Shown: one piece after another, positions 25,151-33,071 of the stretch
Numbering within the stretch: the first letter of the stretch is position 1
Layout: every line of letters begins with the position of its first letter
NCBI RefSeq assembly: GCF_001655055.1
Contig: NZ_LXEW01000025.1
Location: forward strand, 1-33,168
Reading direction: 5' to 3'
Source of the DNA: Providencia heimbachae ATCC 35613
GTDB lineage: Bacteria > Pseudomonadota > Gammaproteobacteria > Enterobacterales > Enterobacteriaceae
DNA: 33,168 bases
Notes under the pieces: generated by a model
Databases searched by the model: none
Told to the model about the DNA's origin: nothing
Seen by the model: the letters and a program-made list of their open reading frames with translations, nothing else
Made by a program: the position numbers and the translations under genes

Positions 25151-26074
25151 TCATGAGGAGTTTTGGACGAATTCTGTATTTTTGAGTATTTTAATATCTT
25201 TTGATGGCGGTGCACCAAACAAACGGCTGTACTCTCGACTAAATTGAGATGGACTTTCATAACCCACGAGAAACGTCGTTGTCACGGCATCTAAATTTTC
25301 AGTAAGCATTAAGCGACGAGCTTCACTTAAGCGAAGTTTTTTTTGAAACTGCAGGGGAGTCATGGACGTCATCGCTCTAAAATGAGTATAAAAAGCCGAT
25401 TTACTCATGCCCGTTTCTGTTGAAAGTTCACTGATGCTGAGTGGCTTAATAAAATTGGCTTTTAGCCAGTCAATCGCTTTTGATATTTGATGACTATGAC
25501 TCCCAGCAGTAACGAATTGATTTAAGCGAGCCCCTTGTTCTGTCATGAGAAGACGGTAAAAAATTTCGCGTTTAATCAAAGGAGCCAGTATGTTAATACT
25601 TTCAGGGTGGTCGAGTAGCCCCATCAGCCGAACAAAGGCATCGCGTAATGATCCCGAGAGTTCACCCACTGCGATCCCTTTCTGTGCTTCTTTATTTTGG
25701 TCAAAGGGTAACCGACTTTCGGTAATTAATTGTGAGATTTCCGGTAAGTCTAATTGTAATATGAGGCCCAAGTAAGGTTTTTCTTCCGTCGCGTCCATTA
25801 TATTCGCAATGATGGGAAGGTCGATGGATGAAATGAGAAAATGGTTTGTATCATAAATAAAACTGTCTTCACCCAGTAGTACACGTTTTTTACCTTGTGC
25901 GATAAGGCAAACACTGGCCGTGTGCGTATAACTTGTCGGCGAGGTGGGTGATAACCAGCGACTGAGCCTCAACCCGGGGATTGCTGTAGTAAATTGATGA
26001 GTATTTTGGGTCCATTTTTCAATTTGTTCAGCGAGTTTTGTTGTTGTGGTGTCCCTGAATTTTGAATATTCCAT
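25151..26074 (-). CDS. AraC-family transcriptional regulator (AraC_N type, YqhC-like)
   Basis: DNA-binding activator, 307 residues. Seen: N-terminal AraC_N-type sensing domain (about 20-190, with RLSRWLSPTSPTSYTHTASVCLIAQGKKRVLLGEDSF, shown by RLSRWL, SVCLIAQGKKRVLLG and YDTNHFLISSIDLP), then two C-terminal helix-turn-helix units (about 205-295: SISELSTETGMSKSAFYTHF and TTTFLVGYESPSQFSREYSR). GGAG precedes the ATG by 5 nt. It lies between the iron alcohol dehydrogenase gene (same strand) and the divergent cupin gene. Its E. coli counterpart YqhC activates yqhD in response to aldehydes. Shared 15-bp sites upstream of both neighbours support control of both. The inducer is unknown. Confidence 0.88.
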   Translation of the reverse strand: MEYSKFRDTTTTKLAEQIEKWTQNTHQFTTAIPGLRLSRWLSPTSPTSYTHTASVCLIAQGKKRVLLGEDSFIYDTNHFLISSIDLPIIANIMDATEEKPYLGLILQLDLPEISQLITESRLPFDQNKEAQKGIAVGELSGSLRDAFVRLMGLLDHPESINILAPLIKREIFYRLLMTEQGARLNQFVTAGSHSHQISKAIDWLKANFIKPLSISELSTETGMSKSAFYTHFRAMTSMTPLQFQKKLRLSEARRLMLTENLDAVTTTFLVGYESPSQFSREYSRLFGAPPSKDIKILKNTEFVQNSS

Positions 26075-26501
26075 ATCAACTCCATGGAAAGTTAACGTAT
26101 TTATTTATAGTAGGTATTGCATTTTAATATAACGATAAATGAAATTAAAGTCTGGATTATTTTTAAATATCGTCAAAGCCAACATTTAATGTTGCATTAT
26201 GAAAACAAGACGAACTAACTAAATTTATTAATATTAATCAAATAATTATAATATTTACTAATAAGGTGAGCTTGAAAAAGCACACAAAAAAATAGTCGAT
26301 ATATGGAAAAATAGGCAAGTATTCGCAATGAATAGGCTAATGTGATTTTTCAAACACGTGTAGACTAATCAAACAGTTTCAAACGTTGTTAACGTCATAT
26401 AGGGTGATCACCAATAATAAAGGCTTGTGGTCATGGTTTAGAACCTATTCACGTTCTCTCCTCTTTATGATGCAAACAAATCCAAATTTATTGGAGTTAT
26501 T
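26075..26501 (+). promoter_or_regulatory. Divergent araC-cupin control region with AraC-type direct repeat
   Basis: A 427-bp gap between divergent genes. TGGAAAAATAGGCAA occurs at 26304-26318 and is identical to the site upstream of the alcohol dehydrogenase gene. AATAGGC occurs at 26310-26316 and again at 26331-26337, in the same direction and 21 bp apart, the two-turn spacing used by AraC-type half sites. The site is about 180 bp before the cupin ATG. TTGGAG forms the ribosome site of the cupin gene. Nothing else is clear in the AT-rich remainder. Confidence 0.55.
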
Positions 26502-26948
26502 ATGAATAACAAAATTAATGTACTCATTCCCGAACAATTAAAAGCCCACGTATTTAATGGTTACGGTATTTTTCCACTTGGCGAAGAAAACATTGCTTAT
26601 GCGGATTATTTTACTGGTACCAGCTATTTATCTTTACTAAATAAAGAGAGCCTCGTTATCGCAAATGTGACTTTTGAACCTGGCTGTCGTAACTTTTGGC
26701 ACATTCATCATAAAAGTGGACAAATTTTGTTAGCAACAGGAGGCCGTGGTTGGTTCCAAGAGGCGGGTAAATTGGCTCAAGAATTGAATCCCGGTGATGT
26801 CGTTCATATAGCGCCTGGTGTTAAGCATTGGCATGGTGCAGCAAAAGATAGCTGGTTTTCTCATGTCGCAGTAGAAGTTCCAGCAGAAGGATCAAGTAAT
26901 GAATGGCTAGAGCCCGTTTCTGATGATGAATATAACCAATTAAATTAA
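26502..26948 (+). CDS. Cupin-domain protein
   Basis: Small single-domain cupin, 148 residues, probably cytosolic and metal-binding. Seen: the first cupin motif at GCRNFWHIHHKSGQ (His67, His69, His70, with Gln74 in the place usually held by Glu), and second motif PGDVVHIAPGVKHWHG with His109 and His111. The Glu-to-Gln change is common in the cupins that accompany carboxymuconolactone-decarboxylase-like proteins; that is from memory. GGAG precedes the ATG by 6 nt. It starts a rightward group with the quinone-reductase-like and NmrA-like genes. The reaction is unknown; a small quinone or aldehyde substrate is plausible. Confidence 0.8.
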   Translation: MNNKINVLIPEQLKAHVFNGYGIFPLGEENIAYADYFTGTSYLSLLNKESLVIANVTFEPGCRNFWHIHHKSGQILLATGGRGWFQEAGKLAQELNPGDVVHIAPGVKHWHGAAKDSWFSHVAVEVPAEGSSNEWLEPVSDDEYNQLN

Positions 26949-27268
26949 TGGGGAGCATCTGAAATTGGTTTTAATTTTTATCTGTAATGTGTGGAAGAAT
27001 AAACATTTTATAGCCGGATGCGAAATAGTGTGTAGATGAGGGTTATTTAATAACTCTATTGGAATGTATTTTGATAAAAATATCAGGACCAATAATTTAC
27101 CTTTATTTTCACGAGCGATATTAGAAAGTACGTATCACCTATCATTATGTAAAAGCCGCTTTATTCTGTATACGTTCAGTAAAATGAAAATATAACCTGC
27201 CAAAGTAAATAATATTATATTCAGTTTATGGCGGGATATTATTTAATGATTAAATAGGATGTTCAATC
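26949..27268. other. Gene-free gap between cupin and flavodoxin-fold genes
   Basis: 320 bp of AT-rich DNA without a supported ORF. A weak pairing CCTGCCA / TGGCGGG (about 27197-27235) is present. I found no copy of the AraC-type 15-mer and no clear terminator, so whether the genes on either side share a transcript is open. Confidence 0.4.
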
Positions 27269-27883
27269 ATGTTATTAAACCGTGACCTAAAATTAAATAT
27301 GATCCTAGTCATATTGCTACTGTGTTGCTTTTCTATCATTAATCGTGCATCAGCCGCCGATGACAAACCGCGTAAAACTGCAATAAAAACATTACTCATT
27401 GTGTCTCACCCTTATCCAGAAAAATCAGTAATGATTAAAGGGCTACAGCAAGCGGCTGAAAATATTGAGGGTGTGACTGTTCGTAACTTAGAATTGCTTT
27501 ATGGCTTTGATACTCGAGCTATTGATGGAAAAGAAGAGCGTGCGATAACACAACAACATGATCGCATTGTATTTATGTTCCCTACTCATTGGTTTAATAT
27601 CACCCCAATGATGAAGGCATATTTAAATGAGGTCTGGGGTAGCGTGGGACCGGGATTGTGGCAAGGAAAAGAAATGTTGGTTGTATCCACTGCCGCAGGA
27701 GGCAGATCCACTTATGGAGATTCAGGGCGCATAGGTATGGATCTAGACGAAGTATTCACTTCAATGAAAGCAAGTGCATTACATGCAGGGATGATTTATT
27801 TGCCTCCTTTAGTTTTTCAATCTGTTTCGGCCTCAAAACTACCTGAATATCAGTTGCAACTCATTGAGCGTTTAGTGAAGTAA
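27269..27883 (+). CDS. Flavodoxin-fold NAD(P)H:quinone oxidoreductase-like protein with signal peptide
   Basis: Resembles the MdaB/KefF/WrbA-like flavodoxin_2 family, which reduce quinones by two electrons using FMN or FAD. 204 residues. Seen: an N-terminal Sec-like signal (NRDLKLNMILVILLLCCFSIINRASAAD, with Lys/Arg, a hydrophobic core and ASA|A), then TLLIVSHPYPEKSVM (first flavin loop), RIVFMFPTHWFNITPMMKAYLNEVW-type core with FPTHWFN and STAAGGRSTYGDSGR. These residues are typical of the family. The signal is odd, as such enzymes are normally cytosolic. AGGATG lies upstream of the ATG. It may act with the exported CMD-like protein. Substrate unknown. Confidence 0.75.
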   Translation: MLLNRDLKLNMILVILLLCCFSIINRASAADDKPRKTAIKTLLIVSHPYPEKSVMIKGLQQAAENIEGVTVRNLELLYGFDTRAIDGKEERAITQQHDRIVFMFPTHWFNITPMMKAYLNEVWGSVGPGLWQGKEMLVVSTAAGGRSTYGDSGRIGMDLDEVFTSMKASALHAGMIYLPPLVFQSVSASKLPEYQLQLIERLVK

Positions 27884-27968
27884 TTTTTTTGACTAAAAAA
27901 TTCGTCAATATGTGCATTGTTGTTAATTGGCTTAACTCGGAGTTTGATATTAATAAAGGATAAATTTC

Positions 27969-28613
27969 ATGAAAAATGTAGTGATATTAGGTGCTAATGG
28001 GCGTACAGCCAAAGAGATTACCTTCCGGTTATTAGAACAGAACGATGTCAATCTGACGCTCGTACTACGTCATGCTGAACGTTTGAATATTCTCCCAAAC
28101 AATAGGATTAAAATTATCGAGGGAGATGCAACAGATCCGGATGCACTGCAGAAGGCTATCAGAGGTCAGAATATTGTTATCAGCGCCATGGGAGGAATGG
28201 ATCTCGGTGATAAAATGAAAATAGTTGTTGATACCATGGAAAAAATGAAAGTGGCGCGTATTATCGCTATTAATGCCGGAGGTATATATGACGAACTCCC
28301 TGCACAATTTAATTCATGGGATAAGATGATGGTGGGACATACTCGGTCTACGAATCTGAAAGCGCCCGGTGTTATTGAAAAATCCACACTTGAATACACT
28401 ATTTTACGCCCCGTTTGGTTGACCAATAATACTTCAGAGGAGTTTCAGTTGACAAAAAAAGGTCAAACTTATCTAGGAACGGAAACCTCACGTGCGAGCC
28501 TTGGACGATTTGTGGCTGATATAGTGAAATCGCCCTCACTTTATATCAACGAAAATCTTGGTATCAGTCGACCCCATACTGATGGAGACAGACCTGCGGC
28601 ATATAGGATGTGA
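27969..28613 (+). CDS. NmrA/atypical SDR NAD(P)-binding protein
   Basis: Rossmann-fold protein of the atypical short-chain dehydrogenase group, 214 residues, cytosolic. Seen: VVILGANGRTAKEIT (Gly-rich nucleotide loop, residues 4-18), RHAERLNIL, EGDATDPDALQKAIRGQNIVISAMGG, IIAINAGGIYDELP and LEYTILRPVWLTNN. This pattern matches the NmrA-like and YwnB-type proteins, some acting as NAD(P)H-dependent reductases and others as redox sensors. It starts 85 bp after the quinone-reductase-like gene and may be in its transcript. AAAGGAT precedes the ATG. Function beyond NAD(P) binding is inferred. Confidence 0.8.
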   Translation: MKNVVILGANGRTAKEITFRLLEQNDVNLTLVLRHAERLNILPNNRIKIIEGDATDPDALQKAIRGQNIVISAMGGMDLGDKMKIVVDTMEKMKVARIIAINAGGIYDELPAQFNSWDKMMVGHTRSTNLKAPGVIEKSTLEYTILRPVWLTNNTSEEFQLTKKGQTYLGTETSRASLGRFVADIVKSPSLYINENLGISRPHTDGDRPAAYRM

Positions 28614-29213
28614 TTGTTATAAAGGATATGGTAGTAAAAACTGAGCCTCTTTTTACTTTTGATTATTCTTAATGATGACTAGCCATTTCAAATAACAATA
28701 TTTTGTACTAATTATCGACTAGAGCTTACTGAGCCATCAAGGTATTTTAAATTTTTAGCCCATCACTAACAAATAGTAAAGCGGTGAGTCAAAGCCTCAC
28801 GCTCGGTTAACATATCACTGACGTTGATATAATCCATGAGTATTTGGTTATCTCACTTAAAACCATTAGATGTGGTTATTGGCTATAAAAACAGATGAGC
28901 AGTTTGACTTTTTACTAACATATCATTCTCCGTAACCTACTTCTTTTGGCTAAGACTGATATACCGAAATATCAGCACCACCATAACTAATATTACTCAT
29001 ATGCTTTCAATGTATAAAATGAAGTCCAAGAAATAAGTGCCAACGTTCACAAATCATTCACATTCTTTTTTTATTTGAATTGGCTATATGCACAACCCTA
29101 TTGTTAACAGTTTTTCCGCAATCCCCCATTTACCTGCATTTATAATCGTTACTCAATTAGATATTTACCTTTAGTTACTATATAAATGACAAGATTACCC
29201 ATTTGGAGGCACA
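28614..29213. other. Gene-poor AT-rich stretch
   Basis: 600 bp without a supported gene. A 23-codon frame at 28766-28837 on the minus strand (MDYINVSDMLTEREALTHRF...) has protein-like composition but is closed by stops on both sides. It could be a fragment of a decayed gene. No RNA gene or clear repeat is recognised. Confidence 0.4.
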
Positions 29214-29318
29214 ATGAAGGTTGTGCGCATAAACAAAGCATCCGATAAAAATGATGCATTCAAAATGGTAACTGATTCGTGCTACTTTGTTAAAGCGCCC
29301 AAAAATATCATTAATTGA
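29214..29318 (+). CDS. Possible 34-residue small protein upstream of yghU
   Basis: ATG followed by 33 codons, then TGA. Perfect GGAGG lies 5 nt before the ATG (TTTGGAGGCACAATG). The product MKVVRINKASDKNDAFKMVT... is basic and hydrophilic with one Cys and no membrane segment. It lies 45 bp before the yghU start on the same strand, so it could be a leader peptide, a small protein, or the preserved start of a decayed gene. I recognise no family. Confidence 0.35.
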   Translation: MKVVRINKASDKNDAFKMVTDSCYFVKAPKNIIN

Positions 29319-29363
29319 ATAATGAACAATTGGCTCTTATTCACAAATGTAAGGAGATACCCC

Positions 29364-30203
29364 ATGGCAGACTCAACGTATATTCCCCCTAAAGTATGGA
29401 CTTGGGATCAAGGCAACGGTGGTAAATTTGCCAATATCAACCGTCCCATTGCGGGTGCGACACACGAAAAAGCATTGCCCATTGGTAAGCACCCACTTCA
29501 GCTTTATTCTTTAGGAACCCCTAACGGACAAAAAGCGACCATCATGCTTGAAGAGCTTCTTGCGCTGGGTATTAAAGAAGCCGAATACGATGCTTGGCTA
29601 ATTAATATTGGCGAAGGGGATCAATTTAGCTCGGGATTTGTTGATATCAATCCTAACTCAAAAATCCCTGCATTAGTGGATAGAAGTGGCTCTGACCCTA
29701 TCCGAATCTTTGAATCCGGTTCGATACTCATTTACTTAGCCGAGAAATTTTCGGTATTTTTACCCACAACACAGCCAGAAAGAGCGGAAACACTTTCATG
29801 GTTATTTTGGCAAGTAGGTTCAGCACCTTTTGCTGGGGGTGGGTTTGGTCATTTTTACGCCTATGCCCCAGAGAAATACGAATACCCCATTAATCGTTTT
29901 GCAATGGAAACCAAACGCCAATTAGATGTGTTGAACCAAAGGTTAGCAGATCATAAATATATCGCTGGAGATGACTACACGATTGCGGATATGGCAATTT
30001 GGCCTTGGTACGGTGCATTGGTAAAAGGTTGGCTATATGATGCGGGCGAATTCTTATCTGTACATGAATATCCGCATGTTATTCGCTGGGCTGATGAAGT
30101 CTTTGCTCGTCCAGCAGTTCAACGTGGCCGCCGAGTGAATCGTTTACAAGGTGAACCCTCTGAACAAGTCAAAGAACGTCACGATGCAAGCGATATTCGT
30201 TAA
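29364..30203 (+). CDS. yghU: Glutathione S-transferase-like disulfide-bond reductase YghU
   Basis: Member of the Nu-class GST-like group, which reduces organic peroxides and disulfides using glutathione. 279 residues, against 288 in E. coli. The start at MADSTYIPPKVWTWDQGNGG follows AAGGAG at good distance and aligns with E. coli YghU; an in-frame ATG 14 codons upstream (29322) is less likely. Seen: HEKALPIGKHPLQLYSLGTPNGQKATIMLEELL (thioredoxin-like domain, with the SLGTPNGQK active-site loop), NPNSKIPALVD, FESGSILIYLAEKF, and the all-helical C-terminal domain with GGGFGHFY and DYTIADMAIWPW. A strong hairpin follows the stop. Confidence 0.95.
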   Translation: MADSTYIPPKVWTWDQGNGGKFANINRPIAGATHEKALPIGKHPLQLYSLGTPNGQKATIMLEELLALGIKEAEYDAWLINIGEGDQFSSGFVDINPNSKIPALVDRSGSDPIRIFESGSILIYLAEKFSVFLPTTQPERAETLSWLFWQVGSAPFAGGGFGHFYAYAPEKYEYPINRFAMETKRQLDVLNQRLADHKYIAGDDYTIADMAIWPWYGALVKGWLYDAGEFLSVHEYPHVIRWADEVFARPAVQRGRRVNRLQGEPSEQVKERHDASDIR

Positions 30204-30223
30204 TTGATACATTTATAGATATA

Positions 30224-30263
30224 AATAGAAGAAGTGATCGTCTAATTGGTCACTTCTTCTATT
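30224..30263 (+). terminator. Terminator of yghU
   Basis: A 14-bp perfect stem: AATAGAAGAAGTGA (30224-30237) with TCACTTCTTCTATT (30250-30263) and a 12-nt loop, 20 bp after the stop. The T-run is poor, but the arms are U-rich at the 3' side. Confidence 0.7.
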
Positions 30264-30892
30264 ATTAATAACTCAATATAATTTACCTTATTGTAGTGGG
30301 CTTATTTTTTACAATGTGATTTTTAATCAAAGATCATTACAAAATTAACAATTTTAAAACTATTGATCTGATTGATATCACATATTTGATTAATTTATTT
30401 TTTTCTATTTTGATTTATTAATTTATTTTCATGATTTATCACCAACTCAGTCCTAAACGGATGAAAAAAATCCGATTAATCATGCGTCTGCGCACAGAAA
30501 AGTGCATTTATCAAAATTAATTCAACAATCAACCACTCTATTGATGAATAGTTTTTAAGTGGATTCTTTTTATCCAAAATAATTGTTATGCTTAATTCAG
30601 CGAAATAAACAAACAATAGAACATATCTTTTATTATTTTTCATTTAAGCCAGAGGATTTAATAGTAAAAATAAATAATAGTTATTAACGCTATATTTTTT
30701 ATTTAGTTCATCTCTAAAATATATTCCGATTTTTTGTATATAAAATACCTACTATGACTCAATAATTGATTGCGCAGTTTATCTAGCTTGTGCGGTCTGG
30801 CAGTCTCCTTTTACAAAATAAAAATATCATTATTTTGTCATTGGAATTTATCGGTATTCCCGTCGTTATTAATTAAAACGAGGTTTATCTGT
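30264..30892 (+). promoter_or_regulatory. Long AT-rich upstream region of the CodB-like gene
   Basis: About 630 bp without a supported gene. Seen: a CRP-like site TGTGATATCAATCAGA on the minus strand (30367-30382, one core mismatch), a short hairpin CGGAT / ATCCG (30458-30474), a TATAAAAT -10-like element near 30740, and in the likely leader a 9-bp hairpin ACAAAATAA / TTATTTTGT (30813-30838) with CGCA / TGCG pairing before it. I cannot match the leader to a known riboswitch class. Confidence 0.4.
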
Positions 30893-32167
30893 ATGTTAAA
30901 TCAAGAAAAAGAAAATGTTTTGTTAGATTCAGAGTTCGAACATACTGCCGTACCGCTAGAACACCGTAAAAGTTTTGCTTCCGTCTCTGCGGTTTGGTAC
31001 AGCTTCCCACTGGTTTTAACCAGTGCCGTTATTGGTGGTGTTGTTACTGCAATGCTCGGATTCAAAATGGGGGTTGCCGCTATTTTAACGGGCAATCTAC
31101 TACTGTGTTTAATTATCGGTTCATTAAGTTATTTAGCGGGAGCAACTGGAGAGAACTTCGCTATTTCAGCTAAAAGAACATTTGGTCAGCGCGGTTATGT
31201 CATTGTCTCTGGTTTATTAGCCACCGTCGTCATTGGTTGGTTCGCTTTAATGGTCGGCTTAACTGGCGATATTATGTTTCGTTCATTTGGCCAAAATTTA
31301 TTAATAATGACCTTATTAGGTGGTGTGCTATATGTAGCTGCAACATTTATTGGTATTAAAGCATTAGCAATTTTAGGTTATATCGCCGCCCCGTTATACG
31401 TCATATTAGGGCTCACAGCTGTTTACTTTGCAATGGAAAATGGTTCTTCTGATATTATTAACTACCAACCTGCTATCGGTGCTGGCGTACTTTCATTTGG
31501 CGTCGCGGTCACAATGATTTTCTCAACTTTTACGGATTCCGGCACCATGACTGCCGACTTTACTCGTTGGGCTAAAAATGGCAAACAAGGTTTCCTTGCC
31601 GCTTTCACCGCATTTCCTATCTCTAAGTTCTTTGCCGAAGTCATCGGCGCAATCATTGTTGCAACAGGTGTTATTTTACACCCAGAAGTGACTGGTGGTG
31701 ACTTCATTACTATTCTGGCCGATGCAGGCCCACTATTTTCAGTATTAGCGATTATTCTTGTCTTTGTTAACTTAGGCGTAGGTTGTACGCACTGCTTATA
31801 TAATGGTGCTGTGGGTTGGTCACATATTACCAATGGTAAGATGAGAACATTAACCATTATTCTTGGTGTCATCGGTATTATTGTCGCATTAACAGGTGTT
31901 TGGAATGCATTCCAAACTTGGCTAAACCTTCTTGGATTAATTGTTCCACCCATTGCCGCGATTATTATCATGGATCAACTGATATTAAAAAGAAAACATG
32001 ACGAATCAAAAAAATGGCAACCATTGGCTTTCACTTCTTGGATACTCGCCTCATGTATCGCTTTAGTTGTTAATGCTTATACCCCATACCTTTCGGTGGT
32101 AGTTGCAGGGTTGGTTTCATCTTCGATCATCTACTTTATTGGCCATCAGATCTGTAAAAACAAATAA
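30893..32167 (+). CDS. NCS1-family permease (CodB-like cytosine/purine-type transporter)
   Basis: Inner-membrane symporter of the nucleobase:cation symporter 1 family, 424 residues, against 419 for E. coli CodB. The start MLNQEKENV is preferred: GAGG lies 9 nt before this ATG, and the in-frame extension to a TTG at 30770 looks unrelated to the family. Seen: N-terminal EHRKSFASVSAVWYSFPLVLTSAVIGG, central FTDSGTMTADFTRWAKNGKQG and C-terminal NAFQTWLNLLGLIVPPIAAIIIMDQLILKR, matching CodB-like layout, with about twelve hydrophobic segments. No codA (cytosine deaminase) or other nucleobase enzyme is beside it, so the substrate could be cytosine, another base, or a related compound. A terminator follows. 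Confidence 0.85.
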   Translation: MLNQEKENVLLDSEFEHTAVPLEHRKSFASVSAVWYSFPLVLTSAVIGGVVTAMLGFKMGVAAILTGNLLLCLIIGSLSYLAGATGENFAISAKRTFGQRGYVIVSGLLATVVIGWFALMVGLTGDIMFRSFGQNLLIMTLLGGVLYVAATFIGIKALAILGYIAAPLYVILGLTAVYFAMENGSSDIINYQPAIGAGVLSFGVAVTMIFSTFTDSGTMTADFTRWAKNGKQGFLAAFTAFPISKFFAEVIGAIIVATGVILHPEVTGGDFITILADAGPLFSVLAIILVFVNLGVGCTHCLYNGAVGWSHITNGKMRTLTIILGVIGIIVALTGVWNAFQTWLNLLGLIVPPIAAIIIMDQLILKRKHDESKKWQPLAFTSWILASCIALVVNAYTPYLSVVVAGLVSSSIIYFIGHQICKNK

Positions 32168-32178
32168 AAAACTAAAAA

Positions 32179-32210
32179 AAAGAGGGGCAAATATAATTTT
32201 GCTCCTCTTT
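32179..32210 (+). terminator. Terminator of the CodB-like gene
   Basis: AAAGAGGGGCAAA (32179-32191) pairs with TTTGCTCCTCTTT (32198-32210) with one G-U pair and a 6-nt loop, 11 bp after the stop. A second small hairpin, TTTGTGGT / ACCACAAA, begins at 32208 and is mutually exclusive with part of the first. Confidence 0.8.
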
Positions 32211-32262
32211 GTGGTTTATCACCACAAAAGGGTAATTCAGCCTTAAGTTTTTCATCTATAGG

Positions 32263-32539
32263 TTAGGGGCTGTTGATCTTTACTGCTTATTTTTACAGCA
32301 TAAAAAAGCAATAAAAAACTAATTAAACTAAGGTTTATATTGATTATTAACAATAATCACTGCTTCAACTAAAAAAGGACATCAAAAGCTGCCCTTCGGG
32401 TTCGATTAAAGAACGTTTCACTCATTTTATTCTACGTTGAGTGGCTCTTGCTTAGTTCACTAAGCGGCGAACCTCTCGCCTTGCCTAAAAGGTCTTTAAT
32501 TCGAATAAAAATTGACCTTCAAAGATCAACAGCCCCTAA
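32263..32539. mobile_element. 277-bp MITE-like element with 19-bp perfect terminal inverted repeats
   Basis: Ends are TTAGGGGCTGTTGATCTTT (32263-32281) and its exact reverse complement AAAGATCAACAGCCCCTAA (32521-32539). It encodes no protein. Inside are nested hairpins: TTCGATTAAAGA with TCTTTAATTCGAA, CACTCA with TGAGTG, GCTTAG with CTAAGC, and GGCGA with TCGCC. The TA at each end could be a TA target duplication, as in IS630/mariner-type MITEs. It lies between the CodB-like terminator and the merR-type gene, ending 3 bp from that gene's stop codon. I recognise no named family with certainty. Confidence 0.75.
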
Positions 32540-32542
32540 TAA

Positions 32543-32941
32543 CTAAATTTCTTTAGAGAGTAAATTTTTTATTATTCCACATTTATCATTAATTTCTATT
32601 TCTGCACTGTGATCCTGAAGTTGCATCAATTCTTTTTCCAATCGCGTTAATTTTCTAATGTTTTCCCTCACCATTAATAAGTGACGAAGAATAACTTCTT
32701 CAACTAATTCGCAATCATCTTTTTCATTATCAACAAGCTCTAATAATTTTTTTATTTCACGGTGAGACATATTAAAATTTCGACAATTTTTTATAAATCT
32801 TAATCGCTCGATATGTTTTTCACTATAACTGCGATAATTATTCGCGCCTCGATTTGGCGCAAGCATCAACCCTTCTTTTTCATAAAATCGTATTGTTTCC
32901 CGTGGAATTTTAAATAAATTAGAAACGTCACCTATTTTCAT
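32543..32941 (-). CDS. MerR-family regulator (CadR/PbrR-like)
   Basis: Metal- or stress-responsive transcription factor, 132 residues, slightly shorter than typical CadR/PbrR proteins (about 140-147). Seen: N-terminal winged helix (MKIGDVSNLFKIPRETIRFYEKEGLMLAPNRGANNYRSY, with IGDVS, TIRFYEKEGL and NYRSYSEKHIERL), a long dimerisation helix, and Cys53, Cys77 and Cys121. Cys77 and Cys121 fit the CadR metal site, but the expected third cysteine near residue 112 is missing, so metal choice is uncertain. The stop is 3 bp from a MITE-like element, which may have reshaped the gene end. No metal transporter gene is visible within the window. Confidence 0.83.
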   Translation of the reverse strand: MKIGDVSNLFKIPRETIRFYEKEGLMLAPNRGANNYRSYSEKHIERLRFIKNCRNFNMSHREIKKLLELVDNEKDDCELVEEVILRHLLMVRENIRKLTRLEKELMQLQDHSAEIEINDKCGIIKNLLSKEI

Positions 32942-33040
32942 ATTCTATTACCTAAAAGATAAATCAAGAAGCACGCTATTGATCAAATAACTCTATTTTT
33001 CTAACTATTAGATATTGACCCATTTTCTGACATTAAAATA

Positions 33041-33071
33041 ATTTTAAACGTTACCATCATCGGAAGGTCAA
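33041..33071 (-). promoter_or_regulatory. Possible MerR-type promoter with 19-bp spacer
   Basis: On the minus strand TTGACC (33071-33066) and TAAAAT (33046-33041) are separated by 19 bp. Overlong spacing of 19-20 bp is the hallmark of promoters twisted open by MerR-family activators. It points to the merR-type gene about 95 bp downstream. Symmetry within the spacer (TTCC...GG) is imperfect. Confidence 0.45.

Noticed and set aside
28766-28837. 23-codon minus-strand ORF
   Set aside because: Closed by stops on both sides, no convincing ribosome site and no recognised family; kept only as a note in the intergenic entry.
30720-30892. Purine, preQ1 or TPP riboswitch upstream of the CodB-like gene
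   Set aside because: None of the conserved cores of these classes was found; only generic hairpins are present.
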